A DNA stretch of 64,000 nucleotides from Prostheceraeus crozeri (Eukaryota; Platyhelminthes; Polycladida; Euryleptidae), in assembly GCA_907163375.1 (NCBI GenBank), contig CAJQUW010014406.1, forward strand, positions 248,001 to 312,000, read 5' to 3'. Below, piece after piece: positions 25,031 through 38,500 of this stretch. The notes beneath the pieces are model-generated. The model was not told the origin of the DNA. It did no database searches and saw only the letters and a list, made by a program, of their open reading frames with translations. Every line of letters starts with the position of its first letter. Within the stretch, counting starts at the first letter, position 1. The translations under genes and the position numbers were made by a program.

Positions 25031-27090
25031 AGTGGAGTTTTGCTTACTACTAATGCAATCTTGAATTATAGTCTGGTTGAAAGTACGGCGCATGCGCTTT
25101 CACATGATACATAGCTTTATATGCATAATTTAAGTATTTCACAGCGAAATTTCTTCCGAAGACAAAGTACCTGTGCTTGGGACAGGCTTTTTTGGTTCTT
25201 TTGCTACCTTGAGCTAAAATTTTCATGAAGAAAATTTTGTTAGATTGATTTAAATTCATGATGACCGAAAAGAGGAGATCCTAAGGATCAAAATGAAAAT
25301 AAGATATGAAAATCGGCTGAGAACTAAGGATTTTACAGACTGAAGACACATTTTTTGACAAATGTTGTTATATAAAATGTATTTACCAAAATATCGGATG
25401 ATGCAATAACAAGAAAAAAACAAAGTCAGTTGTAAACCAATTTCATCTATTGAAGTACAATTGCAACAGTTTAAGTCACGTTTCGCCTTCGGCTTGATAC
25501 CTAGAATGAGTTGGCTTATCCAAGGAAATCTAAATAGTAAGCATTTAGATTTCCTTGGCATATCTGTTGAGGATTGCAGTGGATCCAATCCACGTCTGAT
25601 GTCATAGTTGTCGATTGGACATTATGTCACGAGTTAGGATAACAAGAAAATATATAGCAACCTATCAAGCGCCTAACTTAGTGTTGATGGCCTAGGTTTT
25701 ACACTTAATTAAATTAATTAGAATTTTTCCTTTTCAGGCTGTTGACAATAATTGACCATTAACAGTATTATCGCTCTGTTAAATTAAGGCATGGATCATA
25801 ACATTTGAAATGACAATTTTCAATGAAGTTGAGGATCCTCAAACGTGTCAGATGTTTTTGAGCGATAATTTTGTAATGAATCTTATTCATGCTATCCTCA
25901 AAATGAAGGCAAATAGTTCCAGTCAGATTCCTTATTGCACTAATTGTGTCTCTCAGACTTCACCTCATTTCGCTCTTTCAATTACAAGCTTTGTTCGGTA
26001 TTGTTTTCGACAATTCAGATCTCTTAATAGCATTAGGCTTACACCTAACCACTTCAATTAGTCAGCTGCTATGCATGAGCTTTCTTCCTACCTTATTGAT
26101 AGCCGGTGCAGCTTATAGCTTTGCGACAGATTTATAACGCCAGTCTTCATCTTGATATCTCATTCGTAAAATTTGTAGATTAAGTTCACCTCGTATGGAA
26201 ACCCTGCCAAACAAGGAGAAGCCTGACCACAGATAGCATGCAGGAACATAAAACAAAATTGCTGAGGAAGAGCTGATCAAAGACAAGTGTCTCATTAAAC
26301 TGCTGAATCAGTCATTTGTATAACAATTAAAATGCCATTCATCTTTATATTGTTGTTTTGTTCTCTCCGACGAAAATCTATGTCCTATATTGAACTAACC
26401 GTATTTAACACGAAATGTTAATAGATGCTCGAAACACCTCTATGATCGCTGAGAAGTGAATAGTTTGTGAAATGTAGGTGAATAGGAATGATCTTTGTTT
26501 CAATCTACTCATGATATTTTATATATGACACTTTTTCAATACCAGAAATACAACCGGCCGATTACCATTGAAAATGGTGAACTACATGGAAACAGCTATT
26601 TTTGATACTTTTATTGCACACTTTTACCAACACAATAAGGTATGCAGATAACCCTGCTGTTTTGCGTTATTCTTCAGAAGATCCAAATACTATGTGAGTG
26701 CTTATCAAGGATGAAACAAATTATGTTCGGAGCGGTGCTCATTGAACGCATTACCATTGAACGCTCAGAAATCAAAAGTGCTCCTGTCAGGTAACTCAAT
26801 GCTCTGATATCTTTTTCCAGCCACTATCGATCAAGCTAATAAGCAAGTTAAGGATTCTTGGCTTCACAATGAAAGAGGAAAGCTATCGTGGTCACGAGGA
26901 CATAATCAAAGGAGAACAGAAGATTCATGTTATAAGAGGATTGATGAGACTTATTTACTATGAGGCTTCACAGCTTCATAAAGTCTATGCCTCGTTTGTG
27001 CGATCGGCATTTAAACATGCGTCTTCAGTTTCATTAGTCAGAAGAAAAGAAGAAGAAGAGAGAGAAGATATTCGTCAGAGAATCATTAGT
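25031..27090. other. No gene seen; one short perfect hairpin
   Basis: AT-rich sequence with only short unsupported frames. The one structured feature is a perfect 16-bp stem with a 7-nt loop at 25,520-25,558 (CCAAGGAAATCTAAAT and its complement). Confidence 0.5.
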
Positions 27091-27094
27091 CATG

Positions 27095-27420
27095 CTCAAC
27101 GTGTAATTATAGCATTAATCATTTCATTATTAAAATGTTTTCAAAATAAAACAATTTTTTTCGAGCGTTCTAGACATCTCACGAGGTTGGCACTAGTGCC
27201 ATAAGAATCGCATTGATCTCCTCTTTCTTTTGGTATTAATTTTTGCTGCAATGGGATCAACATTGTTCCAAAGATGCGGTTCGAATGTCCTCAGACCGAC
27301 ACAATGTGCATGAAAGGGTTGAGCATAGCTTTGATAGATCATGTAGTTATGCTGGCGATTCTTAAGAGAGAAGAAATGTTTGCATCCATGACATTCTTTA
27401 ATAAACACATCGAAGGCAAT
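27095..27420. repeat. Dispersed repeat, related copy at 45,440-45,660
   Basis: GAATCGCATTGATCTCCTCTTTCTTTTGG around 27,206 and the flanking sequence (including a later GGGATCAAC) match a diverged copy at about 45,550. Family unknown. Confidence 0.5.
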
Positions 27421-27645
27421 GTATCACATGTATTACATCATTTAGTGTCACAGAGGTTTTATTACACAAAGAAGTTTTATTTTTCAAGGAAGTATCTTTG
27501 TGAAGGTGCATTTTTCCCTTAGTGCTATTTGTCTAGTTAAACCGTAATAATACCGTTAATACCATGTTTGGCGCATGCAATTTCATCACTATGTAATATT
27601 ATCATGATGTTGGTCGACTTTGTTGATGATGAATATGTATTTCTA

Positions 27646-28368
27646 GTCCGGCAGCCAGAGCGAGTTTCTGCAGGGAATGAGGCCGAAAAAGAGACTTTCA
27701 CGGAGTCACGTGCACCCCATGACTACCACGAATTCGCGCGTCTGCCGAGTTCTAGTGAGTTCCTCTTCTTGTCAGACAAGATCAAAGAAAAACACATGTA
27801 AATCCAATGGGACGCAGATTGCAGTTTTTGGCTAAAATGAAATTTTCCATGTTTTCTCTAAATTAAACGAAGAGTATTAAGCCCATTGTCATGATTTTTG
27901 ACATGGAATGTCTTCAGGTCATTTCCTAGGATATGCATGTGAGTTTATCATGCATATAATCGGGAATGTATGCGAGAATGTGGTTAAATGTGAATAAAGT
28001 TACTCAAAATGTTTGTGTTTGCCGTCATTAAGAGGCTCGCCAAATCGAAATGTGTTTAGGTTTATAGACAGGGTGCATGATGATGAAAGGAAATGACCTA
28101 AAGACACTCTATGTCAAAAATCATGACAATGGGCTTAATACTTTTCGTTTAATCAGAGAAAACATGGAAAATTTCATTTTAGCCAAAAACTGCAATCTGC
28201 GTCCCATTGGATTTACATGTGTTTTTCTTTGATCTTGTCTGACAAGAAGAGGAACTCACTAGAACTCGGCAGACGTGCCGATTCGTAGTAGGCATAGGGT
28301 GCACATCATTCTGTGAAAGTCTCACTTTCGGCCTCGTTCCCTGCAGAAACTCGTTCTGGCTGCCGGAC
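27646..28368. mobile_element. Palindromic MITE, full copy (723 bp)
   Basis: Starts GTCCGGCAGCCAGAG and ends with the complement, flanked on both sides by TA. Arms of about 280 bp are inverted copies of each other around a central spacer of about 160 bp. Non-coding. The TA target and long arms suggest a non-autonomous Tc1/mariner-type or foldback element. Confidence 0.85.
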
Positions 28369-28371
28369 TAT

Positions 28372-31300
28372 TCCTCTTCTTGTCAATAATCCACACAATT
28401 TGTTCTTATTGGTCATCTCGAAAGATATAGTTACTTTTCAATTATCAAACACAACATTTAAAAATGTTCTTTTTGAAACTTTGTTCCATCCGCTTTGAGG
28501 TGTGAAAGAGTGGATGTCAGATCTCCTTAACACCTCAGGTGAGGACTAACTATCACCATTGATGTTCTTAAATGCCATTTAAAGACATAGAAGCAAATAT
28601 CTAAAATAGTCGGAGCATAATAGAGTTAACAGAGGAAATTAACAGGCTGTCATATTTTCATAGCTTTTATCACTTCCATGTCAGATTCCACTTTTAGTGA
28701 CAATGTGCATTTAGGCTGTTTTATCCCGATACCTCGGGCGAGATTGTTGTGTAGTGTCAAAGTCAGCCTCTAGCTCTAGGCATCAGCTGCATATATTGGC
28801 TACAGTCTTCGACGGCTGCGATTACAGTCACTGGTTCAAATCCATAAAAATGCAATTATTTTCATGTTTTATTAAGGTGATAGCAAGACTGAATTTTTCG
28901 ATTTTAGAAATAATGTTTTAATTACGCTTGTTAAACCTGAATACTTTTCCCTACATACTTCTTTGATTCCACAGCTACCGGTGTTATCTGTAGGCTGACA
29001 AGCTTAGCTGCCATTTGTTTAGCTAAAAGCCGTACTTCATTGCAAGGAGCATTAGTTGTATTTGAAGTGGTTTGAGTGATACATTGCAGTGAAATGTGTG
29101 GAAAAGAACGAAAATTTGTTATTCGCAATTTTTTGGAGTTGAATAATATTATTTCAACTTACTTTACTATAATTGGAATGCACTGAAGATCTTTTTTGCA
29201 CGAGGGCGTTCCGTTTTGTCACAAGTAACTTCAAGCTGGTGTTGTCAACTGAGTTTTCAAGGAATTTAGTTAAAACTCAGTTTGCCGGAAATTAACCAAT
29301 TCAAGTTAAACTCGTTGGTATTTTAAAAACTCAGTGATAACTCAGTAAAATATTCCAACAAAACTCGATTAACTTGGCTACATAAGAAGCATGCAACAGT
29401 AGGCCTAAGCCATCAGCAATTGATTATGAAGTATATATTGTAAGTCCTTCAATCTAGAGCTTTCTTATCAAAGTCTGAGGGAAGAGGAAGAATCATGTCA
29501 CCAGTAGGTACATGTCTCTGAGAAGAAAATTCAAAACATAAGGACTGATTAAGTTAAATATATAGAAAGGTTTATTAAAACAATTAAGGTTTCTATTGGC
29601 GATTCCTGGATGATGATGATCATAAAATATTTACCACTGGCTTTCGAAGGAATAAAGTTCTGCAATTGTCATTCATTTCTTAACATCCACTCCACCTTCT
29701 GCAACGTTTCTAATTAACCTATTTTCTTTACTACAATTTTTTAACTGCACAAATCAAGAAAAGCAACTTCACATTTTAATTTAGAACTGCACTAATTGTG
29801 TCGAATTGCACGTTAGAAAAACCCTGCAATAATTGCATTAGTGATGCACATTAATAACATAATTACTACTATTAGACAATTATAGCTACGTTATTACGTT
29901 ATTACAGGTTTTCCTGCAAGTTCAAGATAAGGCAACGAATTTCATTGACAACAAATTTCTATGGAATGATTGATTATCGAGCTTACTTTCCTATATTCAC
30001 CAATTTCTGTGTGTTACCACGAGCTTGTGTAAATCATCACGAACAAGTGAGATTTAACATTGAAATCTATAACGTCTCTTTGAAGCAGATTATCTTTGAA
30101 ATTGCAAGCCTTATCTTGAAGATAGATGGCATAGAAATGATTTTTTCGGAAAGACCTGCATTTACATTCGAAAATGAAAAGTCGATTTTTATTTTGTGGG
30201 GGAGTGAAAAGATATCTCTCTAGTGGCTGTAGGAAAAATCAACTTTTTAGTCCCGCGGGATGAGAATGTTAACCTTTCCCGTACCTAACTTCTCCAATGC
30301 AAAGTCCTATAAGAACAAATAATAGAATCCCATAAACAAGTTATGATTAACCAGAGACTACCAAGATATCGATATAGTCCCTCGATTTGCTCAATCATAG
30401 ATTTCGCGGTATGACCATCAACTTTCATAATGAACAATAGATATCTGTAAGTCACAAAATGAAAGGCTACATTCTTTCGAGAGGAAATAGACGTTTCCTC
30501 CCTTAGCTATCTGTCCATCCTTCGCCACGCTCGGGCTGTACAACATAGCTGCGGGAGGAAAAGTTGATATTTCCTCTCTCAAGAAAATAGCTATTCCGTA
30601 TAAAATCTACCGAATATGATTCAAATTCGTCTTCACGTTATGATTAGCTTTATAATTGTAGACTATCATAAAACTAGAATTGAAGTTGAAAGACAAATGA
30701 TAGCCGGTTTTTCCGGCAAATTGAGACTCAAATCGGAATGGAGACGCTTTTCCCACGCAATTTCACATTAATAAACAGTTCACTGTGCTTCAACCTTTCA
30801 GAAATATAGTTACGTAACGAAATCACTTGAACTGAAACGAACATGAATTAATGCTCGAATCTGAAGCTAAAATCTTGAGAATCAGTCTTGACATTTTATC
30901 CGAAAATAATGAGGCATTAACTGGACAGAGTCACAGGAATAATGATCAAAGCACAGAAATAAACTCGATTAACGGATTTTGCAGACAGCGGATAAATGTT
31001 TCCATTAATAAATATGCGGTCGTTAATTAAAAGCTTTTCTTTCCGGTTGATTTTGCTCGTAGAGGTCGGATTATTGAAGCATAATCATCAACCTCTTTCA
31101 TATACTCGTAGAAGGAAAATCCATTGCTCAACAATAAATATTGATGAGGGCGATACGCTGCATTCTAGTCAATTGTAAAGATGATAGGGGCAATCTGCAG
31201 AGGGCGCTGAGGCGGGGAAGTGCGTAGAAAAGCAGCTAATAAGATAGCCAGGATAAATCTGTATCTTGAAATTTAAAAACAGGATTGCCCCATTGACAGA

Positions 31301-31590
31301 TCAGAACAGCGGACAGCTACGGCACTGAGCACGCTAAAGGTAGAAAAACGTATTACTGGCAATGTCAGGGAGCTGAAACCAGTATACCTGTTCAATGTTG
31401 AGTACTCTCTGGAAAGCTATCATATGCTCTCGACGGGGATATTCAATCCTCTTCTTACGACTTTTCAGAAGATGTTTGAAATGTTTAATAACTACGTGTT
31501 AACATACCAAATTTGCAATATGCATAGCACAACATGCTAAATGCAAGAATAGCATTCACGTGTTTTTGCATAGAAATATGTCCTTTTTTC
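28372..31590. other. No gene or recognised repeat
   Basis: AT-rich sequence. The ORF-like frames are short and have no recognisable motifs. A B-box-like GGTTCAAATCC near 28,834 hints at a decayed tRNA-type SINE but has no convincing A box. Confidence 0.4.
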
Positions 31591-31599
31591 CGACCCATT

Positions 31600-32490
31600 T
31601 TATCGATGTTCGGATCACTAACACGTGCAACAGCGGCAAGGCTTGCAGATTACTTGAAGCCCGTGAAGGATCATTTTGGTGAGCATTGTTTGTGACTCTT
31701 TCTCGTTTGTGAACAATATGCAGAAACGTTGTGTGTCTGATTTGAAGATGGTGTCTTTTGATATACAATCTTTGTTTATTAACGTGCCTGTTTTTGAAAC
31801 AATTGATATTATTGTCAAAACATTGTCAGAACAACAATGTCGTGAATGCAATATACCTGTCGACATTCTCAGTGAACTGTTGGAATTATGTACCAATGAC
31901 GTTCAGTTTTTGTTTGATGGTGTTCTTTTGCAGGCAGATTGATGGCTGTGCCATTGGCAGTTGTCTTGGCCCCATATTTGATGACATTTTCTTAGGATAC
32001 TTGGAGAAGAAGTTGTTTGCAGAGATCAGCAGGAGTACTAATTTGTATCTTAGATACTTTGATGATTGTTTTATTCATCATCAAGGCCTGCGTTTATTGG
32101 ACGTCATAGATTAACTTTACACATCGCACGTCATAATTTGAAAAGAAACAGAGAAAAATGAAAAGTACTGACAGAAATTTATACCAATTTCATTCTTCAA
32201 CGATCTGAAGTGGCCGTTGTCAGAATTGCATTTCTTGAATCACATGCATGTACTTTAATTTCCATGAGGATGTTGATTTTTCATTGTCATCCTACCCTTT
32301 TAGGATGGAAGGGCGTTGACCTTTGCAAGCAAGCAGTTGACTTCATTGATACTACAAATTGTACTATTATGCCAATTCTCAAAGGTCAAAAAAAACATCA
32401 TGTGTCCCAAATTTCATCATTGATTCTAAAATCCCTTCTGATGACATGGTTTAGAAATTCAAATGTGATAATGCCAGACAAGATATAATG
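31600..32490 (+). mobile_element. Decayed Penelope-like retroelement (reverse transcriptase part)
   Basis: Two overlapping frames give Penelope-type reverse transcriptase motifs: DSFSFVNNM, VSFDIQSLF.NVPVFETIDI, LLELCTNDVQFLFDG, then in the next frame RQIDGCAIGS.LGPIFDDIFLG and the catalytic YLRYFDD. The frame shifts once between the two and no complete ORF remains. 5' and 3' ends are not defined, and no GIY-YIG endonuclease is recognised. Confidence 0.7.
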
Positions 32491-32879
32491 CACTCACATC
32501 GCGACATTTATTTGAGAAATAGGTGGAGTATAAATAAATAGCATTCATAAAACAGTGGAGACAAAAAATAACTACAGAAGCATCCTCGACCCCAACTTTC
32601 ACGAGGCGAGGTGCGGACCCCCGTGAGGGTGACGATTGAGAGTACTACTCAGAGCCAAAGTAGGTATATAAGGGAAGTATGAAGAATCATTTTATTCAAA
32701 ACAGAACAATATGCATCAAAGTTAGCAAGCAATATTCTAAAAGGTGACAAAAAGCTATAAAAAATTGTGAAAAGAAAGAAGTAAACAAAAAAGAAAGCCG
32801 TCAAGGAAAGGTTCTGACCGATTGTTCGATCTCTGATCGGTCAACAGAAGTAAGGGAAGTATGGAATCAATGGTTGATT

Positions 32880-33800
32880 TGTAGCGACAGCTATGATATT
32901 ATATAGTTATAGTTAGCTTTTGAGGTTTATGCTGCTTTTTATTGACTAGCTATGGCGTGATATTAACCGAGCCGTAGCGAGGTTTATATCTACTACTGCC
33001 AGTCAATAAATGCAGTATGTACATCAAAATCGAGCTATAACGATATTAGCAACCGACACATGACAACAAGTAGAGCATTGCATAATTTGATATCACTATC
33101 TGGATCAGTTGATATCAAGCAACATCAACCGTTTGAGTTAGTGATATCAATTTTGTTAAACCATGCCTGTTTAACTCTATTATGTAATTTTACTACGTAA
33201 TGGATAGAGGATGGCTATGCGATTCTCTGGGATATAGACAGGGAAATTATTTGATGAACCCGAGGGCTTAAGCCCGAGGGATATATCAAATAATTTCACG
33301 AGCTATGTCAGAGAATCGTATAGCTATCCTCTATCCGTTATAAAGTATACCAGATTATTAGGACCATAGATATCTGCGATAGAATCCCTCTCTACCAAGA
33401 TTTTCCCTGGGAACAAATTTTATCAGATATAGAAAGGATTCTGAAATACGATTCTACAACTGTGTAATAATCTGGTATACTTTATCTGCGTGATAGTGTG
33501 GAACGTGAAAGCCTGAGAGCATAGAAGTTCTATGGTATTGTTAATTTCTATGCCTGAGAGGGACTGCTTATTCAGATTTCCATCATTCCCCGGGATCTGT
33601 TTACTCGGATTTCTATAAATCAAGAATATCTTGGTTAATCAATGTCAAACAGACATGGTTTAAAACGGTTATATCATGGCTAAATCTAGTTCATAGCAGG
33701 TCTCACTTTTGGGCAATTGCCTTTGTTGAGACCATAGAAGTGGATATTATTAATTTCTATGGTTGAGACCTGCTAAACTAGATTTAGCCATAATATAATC
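32880..33800. repeat. Nest of inverted repeats
   Basis: Successive palindromes: about 32,935-33,025 (TTTATTGACTAG arms), 33,089-33,148 (GATATCACTA arms), 33,198-33,342 (arms of about 70 bp meeting at GGGCTTAAGCCC), 33,345-33,487 (AAAGTATACCAGATTATTA arms) and 33,675-33,797 (GGCTAAATCTAGTT arms). An outer pair (TTAAACCATGCCTGTTT at about 33,156 with its complement at about 33,647) encloses several of these. AT-rich and non-coding. It may be foldback elements inserted into one another. Confidence 0.75.
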
Positions 33801-34029
33801 TTTACATAATCGATGGAGCAAGCAGATAATAACATAGATAGAAGCAGCATGTTACAGAAAATGCCATAGTATTGAATGTTGTCTATGGCATCAATCAAAG
33901 CTATCGGACCAATTTCCGTACTGATATTGCAACTTGTCAGATAAGAGATCTACATAGAACACTTTCCCATTAGGTTGATAATATCTATAATACATGATAT
34001 CCATTACCATCTTATCACAGGTCGATTCG

Positions 34030-34173
34030 GGATTCGCAACAATTCGTCTATGAGTCACGCTATAACTACTTTCCTTTCTGACAGACTATGTAAGGACTGG
34101 TGCAGCGGTCTTTATAAGCTTCGATTTTACAAAAGCCTTTGATCGAATATCTCATAATGATTTTCTAAATACA
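34030..34173 (+). mobile_element. LINE reverse transcriptase relic
   Basis: One frame gives FGIRNNSSMSHAITTFL and a shifted frame gives GAAVFISFDFTKAFDRISHN, both classic reverse transcriptase block motifs of CR1/Jockey-type LINEs. At least one frameshift separates them, and only about 140 bp are recognisable. Confidence 0.65.
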
Positions 34174-34413
34174 TGAAAGCGCATGTCCACGACGTTCTAT
34201 TGTTTTTAATGTCCACGGCCGTTATTGCCCTTTATTATTATAGAGTGTGATATAGCCCTGACTATTTTTTGTGACTAATTTCTGAACTAAGGTAGTTTGT
34301 GTTTGCAGATTATTTTCTTGTATTTTTGGTATGCACGCATTTCTCTTGAAATAAAAAATAAAGAAAGCCCTGACTTCTCAGTACAAAAAGAGTGAAAATC
34401 ATTTGGAGCTCAC

Positions 34414-34612
34414 TTTGGATCAATGAGTTGAAGGGTCTTCAGTTCAAGTTTGAATTGCTCAGGTCCTTCTGGTTTGTCGTCCGGCAGGATGGTCACGAGA
34501 ATGGTCTGCACTGTTTGTCCAGGCGTGAAGGTCAATACACCGTTCAAGGATAAGAAATCCTCGCTGGCTTTTGCTGTTTCTGATTCCGTGGAGTAACCCA
34601 CGCGAACAGTTC
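34414..34612 (-). CDS. ADGRV1: Calx-beta exon C of an ADGRV1-like gene
   Basis: A 199-bp minus-strand exon bounded by TTTCAG at its 5' side and GTGAGC at its 3' side. It encodes TVRVGYSTESETAKASEDF, then LSLNGVLTFTPGQTVQTILV and DDKPEGPEQFKLEL, the second half of a Calx-beta repeat (extracellular, calcium-binding). It starts in phase 1, which fits the end of exon B, and ends in phase 2. ADGRV1 is a giant adhesion GPCR with many such repeats. The assignment to ADGRV1 rather than another Calx-beta protein is likely, not proven. Confidence 0.65.
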
Positions 34613-36728
34613 CTGAAATTGGTGAATGATAATGACTGATGTCAAATCCAAGGTGAGTTTCCTATGATTGATCTTTTCTGTTTAAAGAATTGCTTTGAAT
34701 CACAGTTCGAGAGCCACTGACACTTACCTTTACTGACACTGATACTTTCCTAAATTCGCGCACGAGCTTCTTATTATTCTATAATTTGTAGATTGTCATC
34801 CAACACCAGTCAAACGACAATTCTTAGATGATACTCGTCGTTACAGTCGTTTAGCAAGCTACAGAGCGTCGAATATCATAGAATTCTGTCTATGTATATC
34901 CGTGTATTTTCAAGTTTAGTGCACGTAATAACAATATGATCTACCATTAGTTTAATAATTCAAAATGAGATTTGCCATTTTTATGATTAGGATTGCACTT
35001 TTAAGGCAAACCTCTTATAGAGTAAGCAGAAATGTGATATTCCTCGTAGCCGATAGCTTGACCGATTTACTCTAAAGATAATGAAACGTGATGACAACCG
35101 ATGTTATTGCTGCAGATAAACAAACAGATACCCAAGATTTTTAAATTATTTGGAAAATGTGCAAAATTGCCACTAAGCATGACCCTAACTACAAAAATGT
35201 TAGCAAGTAGCATCTATGTTTGAGGCGAATGTGGATTTCTGTGGCGCAAATGCACTATCCAGAAAGATTGTCATGATGTAATTTAGTGGCGTATTCTGAA
35301 GGTCGACGCATTTCATCAAAAGTCACCATAGTAAATGCTGGCCAAATCATCGCTTTGAAATATACATTTGTTGCTTTGATTAAGAAGACTTGTTAGACAT
35401 TTGCTCGTTTTTTTGAGGTGTAATTCCAAACCTTTGGTTTTCATGTCTATCAGCACTAAGCTTTTATATATTTGGAATTATTTATTGTTCTTCAATATCA
35501 AACAACACCATTTCAGATTTCTCACTATCTAACGATTAACAAGAGGAACAGTGTTGCTTGAATCGCTAAGTAAAAGTCCTTTTCCTTGTAACTTATCAGA
35601 AATGGATCTCTTTAGATTAATTTTGTGACGATCTCTTTATTTTGTTTAACAAGCACTACAACCGCTTAATCATGAGTTCACGGTAAACATGAAAGCTCAG
35701 ATAAACATTAATAGGCTCTGTCAGAAGTAGTAATTCAACAATTTACATCACAAATTTTATTAGCAAATTTGCAAAGCAGTAGAAGAGCAGTATATTTGCT
35801 GTAAACAATTGCATCGTACATTACTATTTCGAGGCATACTCAAATACATTTCTTGCAAAATCTCTCAATGCAAATCAAATTAGTAACATAAGTTAGATGT
35901 GATAAAAATAAAGTTAACTCCATTCATGGATTAAAGCGATTCTGTCTGAAAAACTCTGCATTCTTTTGGCTTTAGTCCAATTGATACGTATGATCTCCTT
36001 TACAAAGAGCGACTTAAGTTCGATTTTGAAGATGTCACAGTTTCAAGAAGGCTATTGAATTTAAGTTATTGTTTCAAGTCGGATCTGCAATTTTTTTCAG
36101 ATCATGCAATTTCATGGAAGTAAAAAAGTTATTGGATGACATTTAAATTGATTCCTGAAATATGTCTTAGGCTACTTGCATTTTTACCACCTACATATGC
36201 AGCACATACATGACCACTTGAATACACATGTATATAGAAAGCAGTCAGGTAGGTGAGATATTTGGTTACTATCGTCATTTACGGTCCTTATTGTGAAAAA
36301 AAGAGAAAAAAGCGGTTGACCGGTTAGAATGTTACTAATCTGCTCTTAACTGGTGAACCGGTTGATCTTCTAGATTGACCAACGCATCCGAGAAGATCGT
36401 ACATACCTGGACTACATGGGGTATGCAACTTTTTAACCGAATAATCGACCCTTAATTTTTGTGTCTCAACATAATTGAAGTATCAAAGTCGACAAAATTG
36501 AGAAAGAGTTTTTATTATCGGTAATATCGGCATATTATTATCTTGCTAAAATAAAGGCAGCAGTTTCATTACTATTGATTATCAATATCAAGCAGTTCTT
36601 GGAGAAATCAGTCATGCACAGCATGCATGCAAGCACATACTGGCATATAAGTAGTACATGTATAGGTATACAAGTAGTACATGTATATCTCTATATTTTG
36701 AAGTTACAACGCTCACAGAATTTGCAAT
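34613..36728. other. Intron sequence without recognised features
   Basis: Intron between exons B and C of the Calx-beta gene. AT-rich; no repeat or gene recognised by eye. Confidence 0.5.
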
Positions 36729-37002
36729 GAAATGAAAATGACCTGAAGACATTCCATGTCAAAAATTGTGACTCTGGGCTTGTACTGCTTTTCACTGAAT
36801 CAGAGAAAATAACGGAAATTTCAATTTTGCCAAAGATATCAATCTGCGTCCCATTGGATTAACATGTGTTTTTCTTTGAGCATGTCTGACAAGAATATGA
36901 ACTAATTAGAAATCGGCAGACGCGCAGATTCGTAGAAGGCACAGGGTATGAAAATCTCATTTCGGCATCGTTCCCTGCACAAACTCGTTCTGGCAGCCGG
37001 AC
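36729..37002. mobile_element. Palindromic MITE, right-arm fragment
   Basis: Matches the right arm of the 723-bp MITE (AATGACCTGAAGACATTCC ... GCCGGAC, followed by TA). The left arm is missing. Confidence 0.75.
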
Positions 37003-38271
37003 TATAACATGAGTATTGAAACAAAAAAGCTCGCACAGTGGTGCTATAATGAGCTGTACATATTAATAACATATTCTTACGAGTCTCAATCAACGCTTGA
37101 AACCTTATTGAAATTTCTGTTTTATTTTGAAACTAAGGACAGCAGAAGGATCTATTAATGGTTTATCGTAATGAAAGCCGTTATAAGAGCAATATTTGCA
37201 CGTTTTGCAGTGATCTTTCTAATTCATCAAATGGGTTCATTGAATTTTGGGTGCATCGCAACGTACAGAATTGGACGACAACATCATTTCAAATACTTAA
37301 AGAAATCCAATTACTTTCACGTAACACATCAGATCAAAGTGTTTAAATACTTAATTTGCATCAGATCATCCAAATTCTGCTTCCAGAAAATGAAAACGCA
37401 CTTCTCCATCTAATAATATCTAAGACAATTAGACAAATATAAAGTTTTTTGGTGATATATGATCCATGAAGTGTCACCTCCTCCAGAAATTGGACACTGA
37501 GACTGTCGAGCTTCGCGATGTCTTAGAAAAGATTGCGTCGATAAATGTGTTATGTACTCTATCATTCGCTTTAGTGTCTAATAGATTATGATCAATCATT
37601 TTTTGAGTTCCTATCATTGAGCTGTGTCACTCAGTATCCCGACGGCTTATCTACCAGTCTCATGGTAAAGGTCAAGTTCAAAGTTTGGACGTCTTTCACA
37701 GACATTAGAGAATTTCGTTCATTTCAAGAACGACTTTCAGTAAACTTTTTGTACATGCCATCACTCATTCATCTAAGGCCGGTCTTCGAGGCACCAACGG
37801 GATAGGGTCTTCGTGACACAGTGGCTAATTGCTTGACATTAGCTTGAAGTCACTGGAAGTCCGCAAGAAGGGCATCCGAGCTAAAAGCATCACAGCGATC
37901 AATAGTTCGACTATGTTAGCACCGTCCAAGCCCTCGATGGATAGTGGTGATGTGGAAGCTTCATTAGCCCTATACATTGTGTATGTCATGAAGTTTTTCA
38001 GCACCAGCTTATTTGTAAAAGAAAATGACAGTTTTATTGCAGAAGGTGGGAAGTTTAATTGATCCCCGACTGCGGAATGAAAATAAACGCATCGGCATCA
38101 ATATCGAAATGAAAGACAAAAACTTCAAAACGAACTTCGTTTAAGAATTAATATACGATGGAAAAGGCCAAAAAAATCATTCGCTCATGTAACTGCATCA
38201 TAATATCCCGAATTCATTTGTTATTATTCCAAATACATGACGTTCAAGAACACTTCAGTAATGCAATTTAC
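37003..38271. other. Intron sequence without recognised features
   Basis: Continuation of the intron between exons B and C. Short open frames only, none with a recognisable motif. Confidence 0.5.
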
Positions 38272-38500
38272 CTTCACTGCCACCTCTTCGCACCACTGTA
38301 AGCTCCAGTCGATTGACATCTTCGGAGATGACCAGTGGCGATCCGTCCGAAAACTCGAATTGACCGAAAGGATAATCAGAAGCTGCCAAAACAATGACAG
38401 ATTCGCTGTGTGTTGGTGACAACAAAGCTCGGCTGGGTTCAACTCCCGTCAACCTCAAAGTATAAGATGAAGAAAGTTCCGGAAGACTGTCTTGTTTGAC
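38272..38500 (-). CDS. ADGRV1: Calx-beta exon B of an ADGRV1-like gene
   Basis: A 229-bp minus-strand exon between TTTCCAG and GTAAAT. It encodes the end of one Calx-beta repeat (VKQDSLPELSSSYTLRLTGV), the linker VIVLAASDYPFGQFEF, and the start of the next repeat (VISEDVNRLELTVVRRGG). The SDxPfGxFeF linker between repeats is characteristic of ADGRV1. It begins in phase 0, matching exon A, and ends in phase 1, matching exon C, so A, B and C appear to be consecutive exons. Confidence 0.7.

Noticed and set aside
26869-27204. 111-codon plus-strand frame
   Set aside because: No motif and biased low-complexity content (RRKEEEEREDIRQR); likely chance.
28770-28850. B-box-like GGTTCAAATCC, possible tRNA gene or SINE
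   Set aside because: No convincing A box or cloverleaf stems around it.
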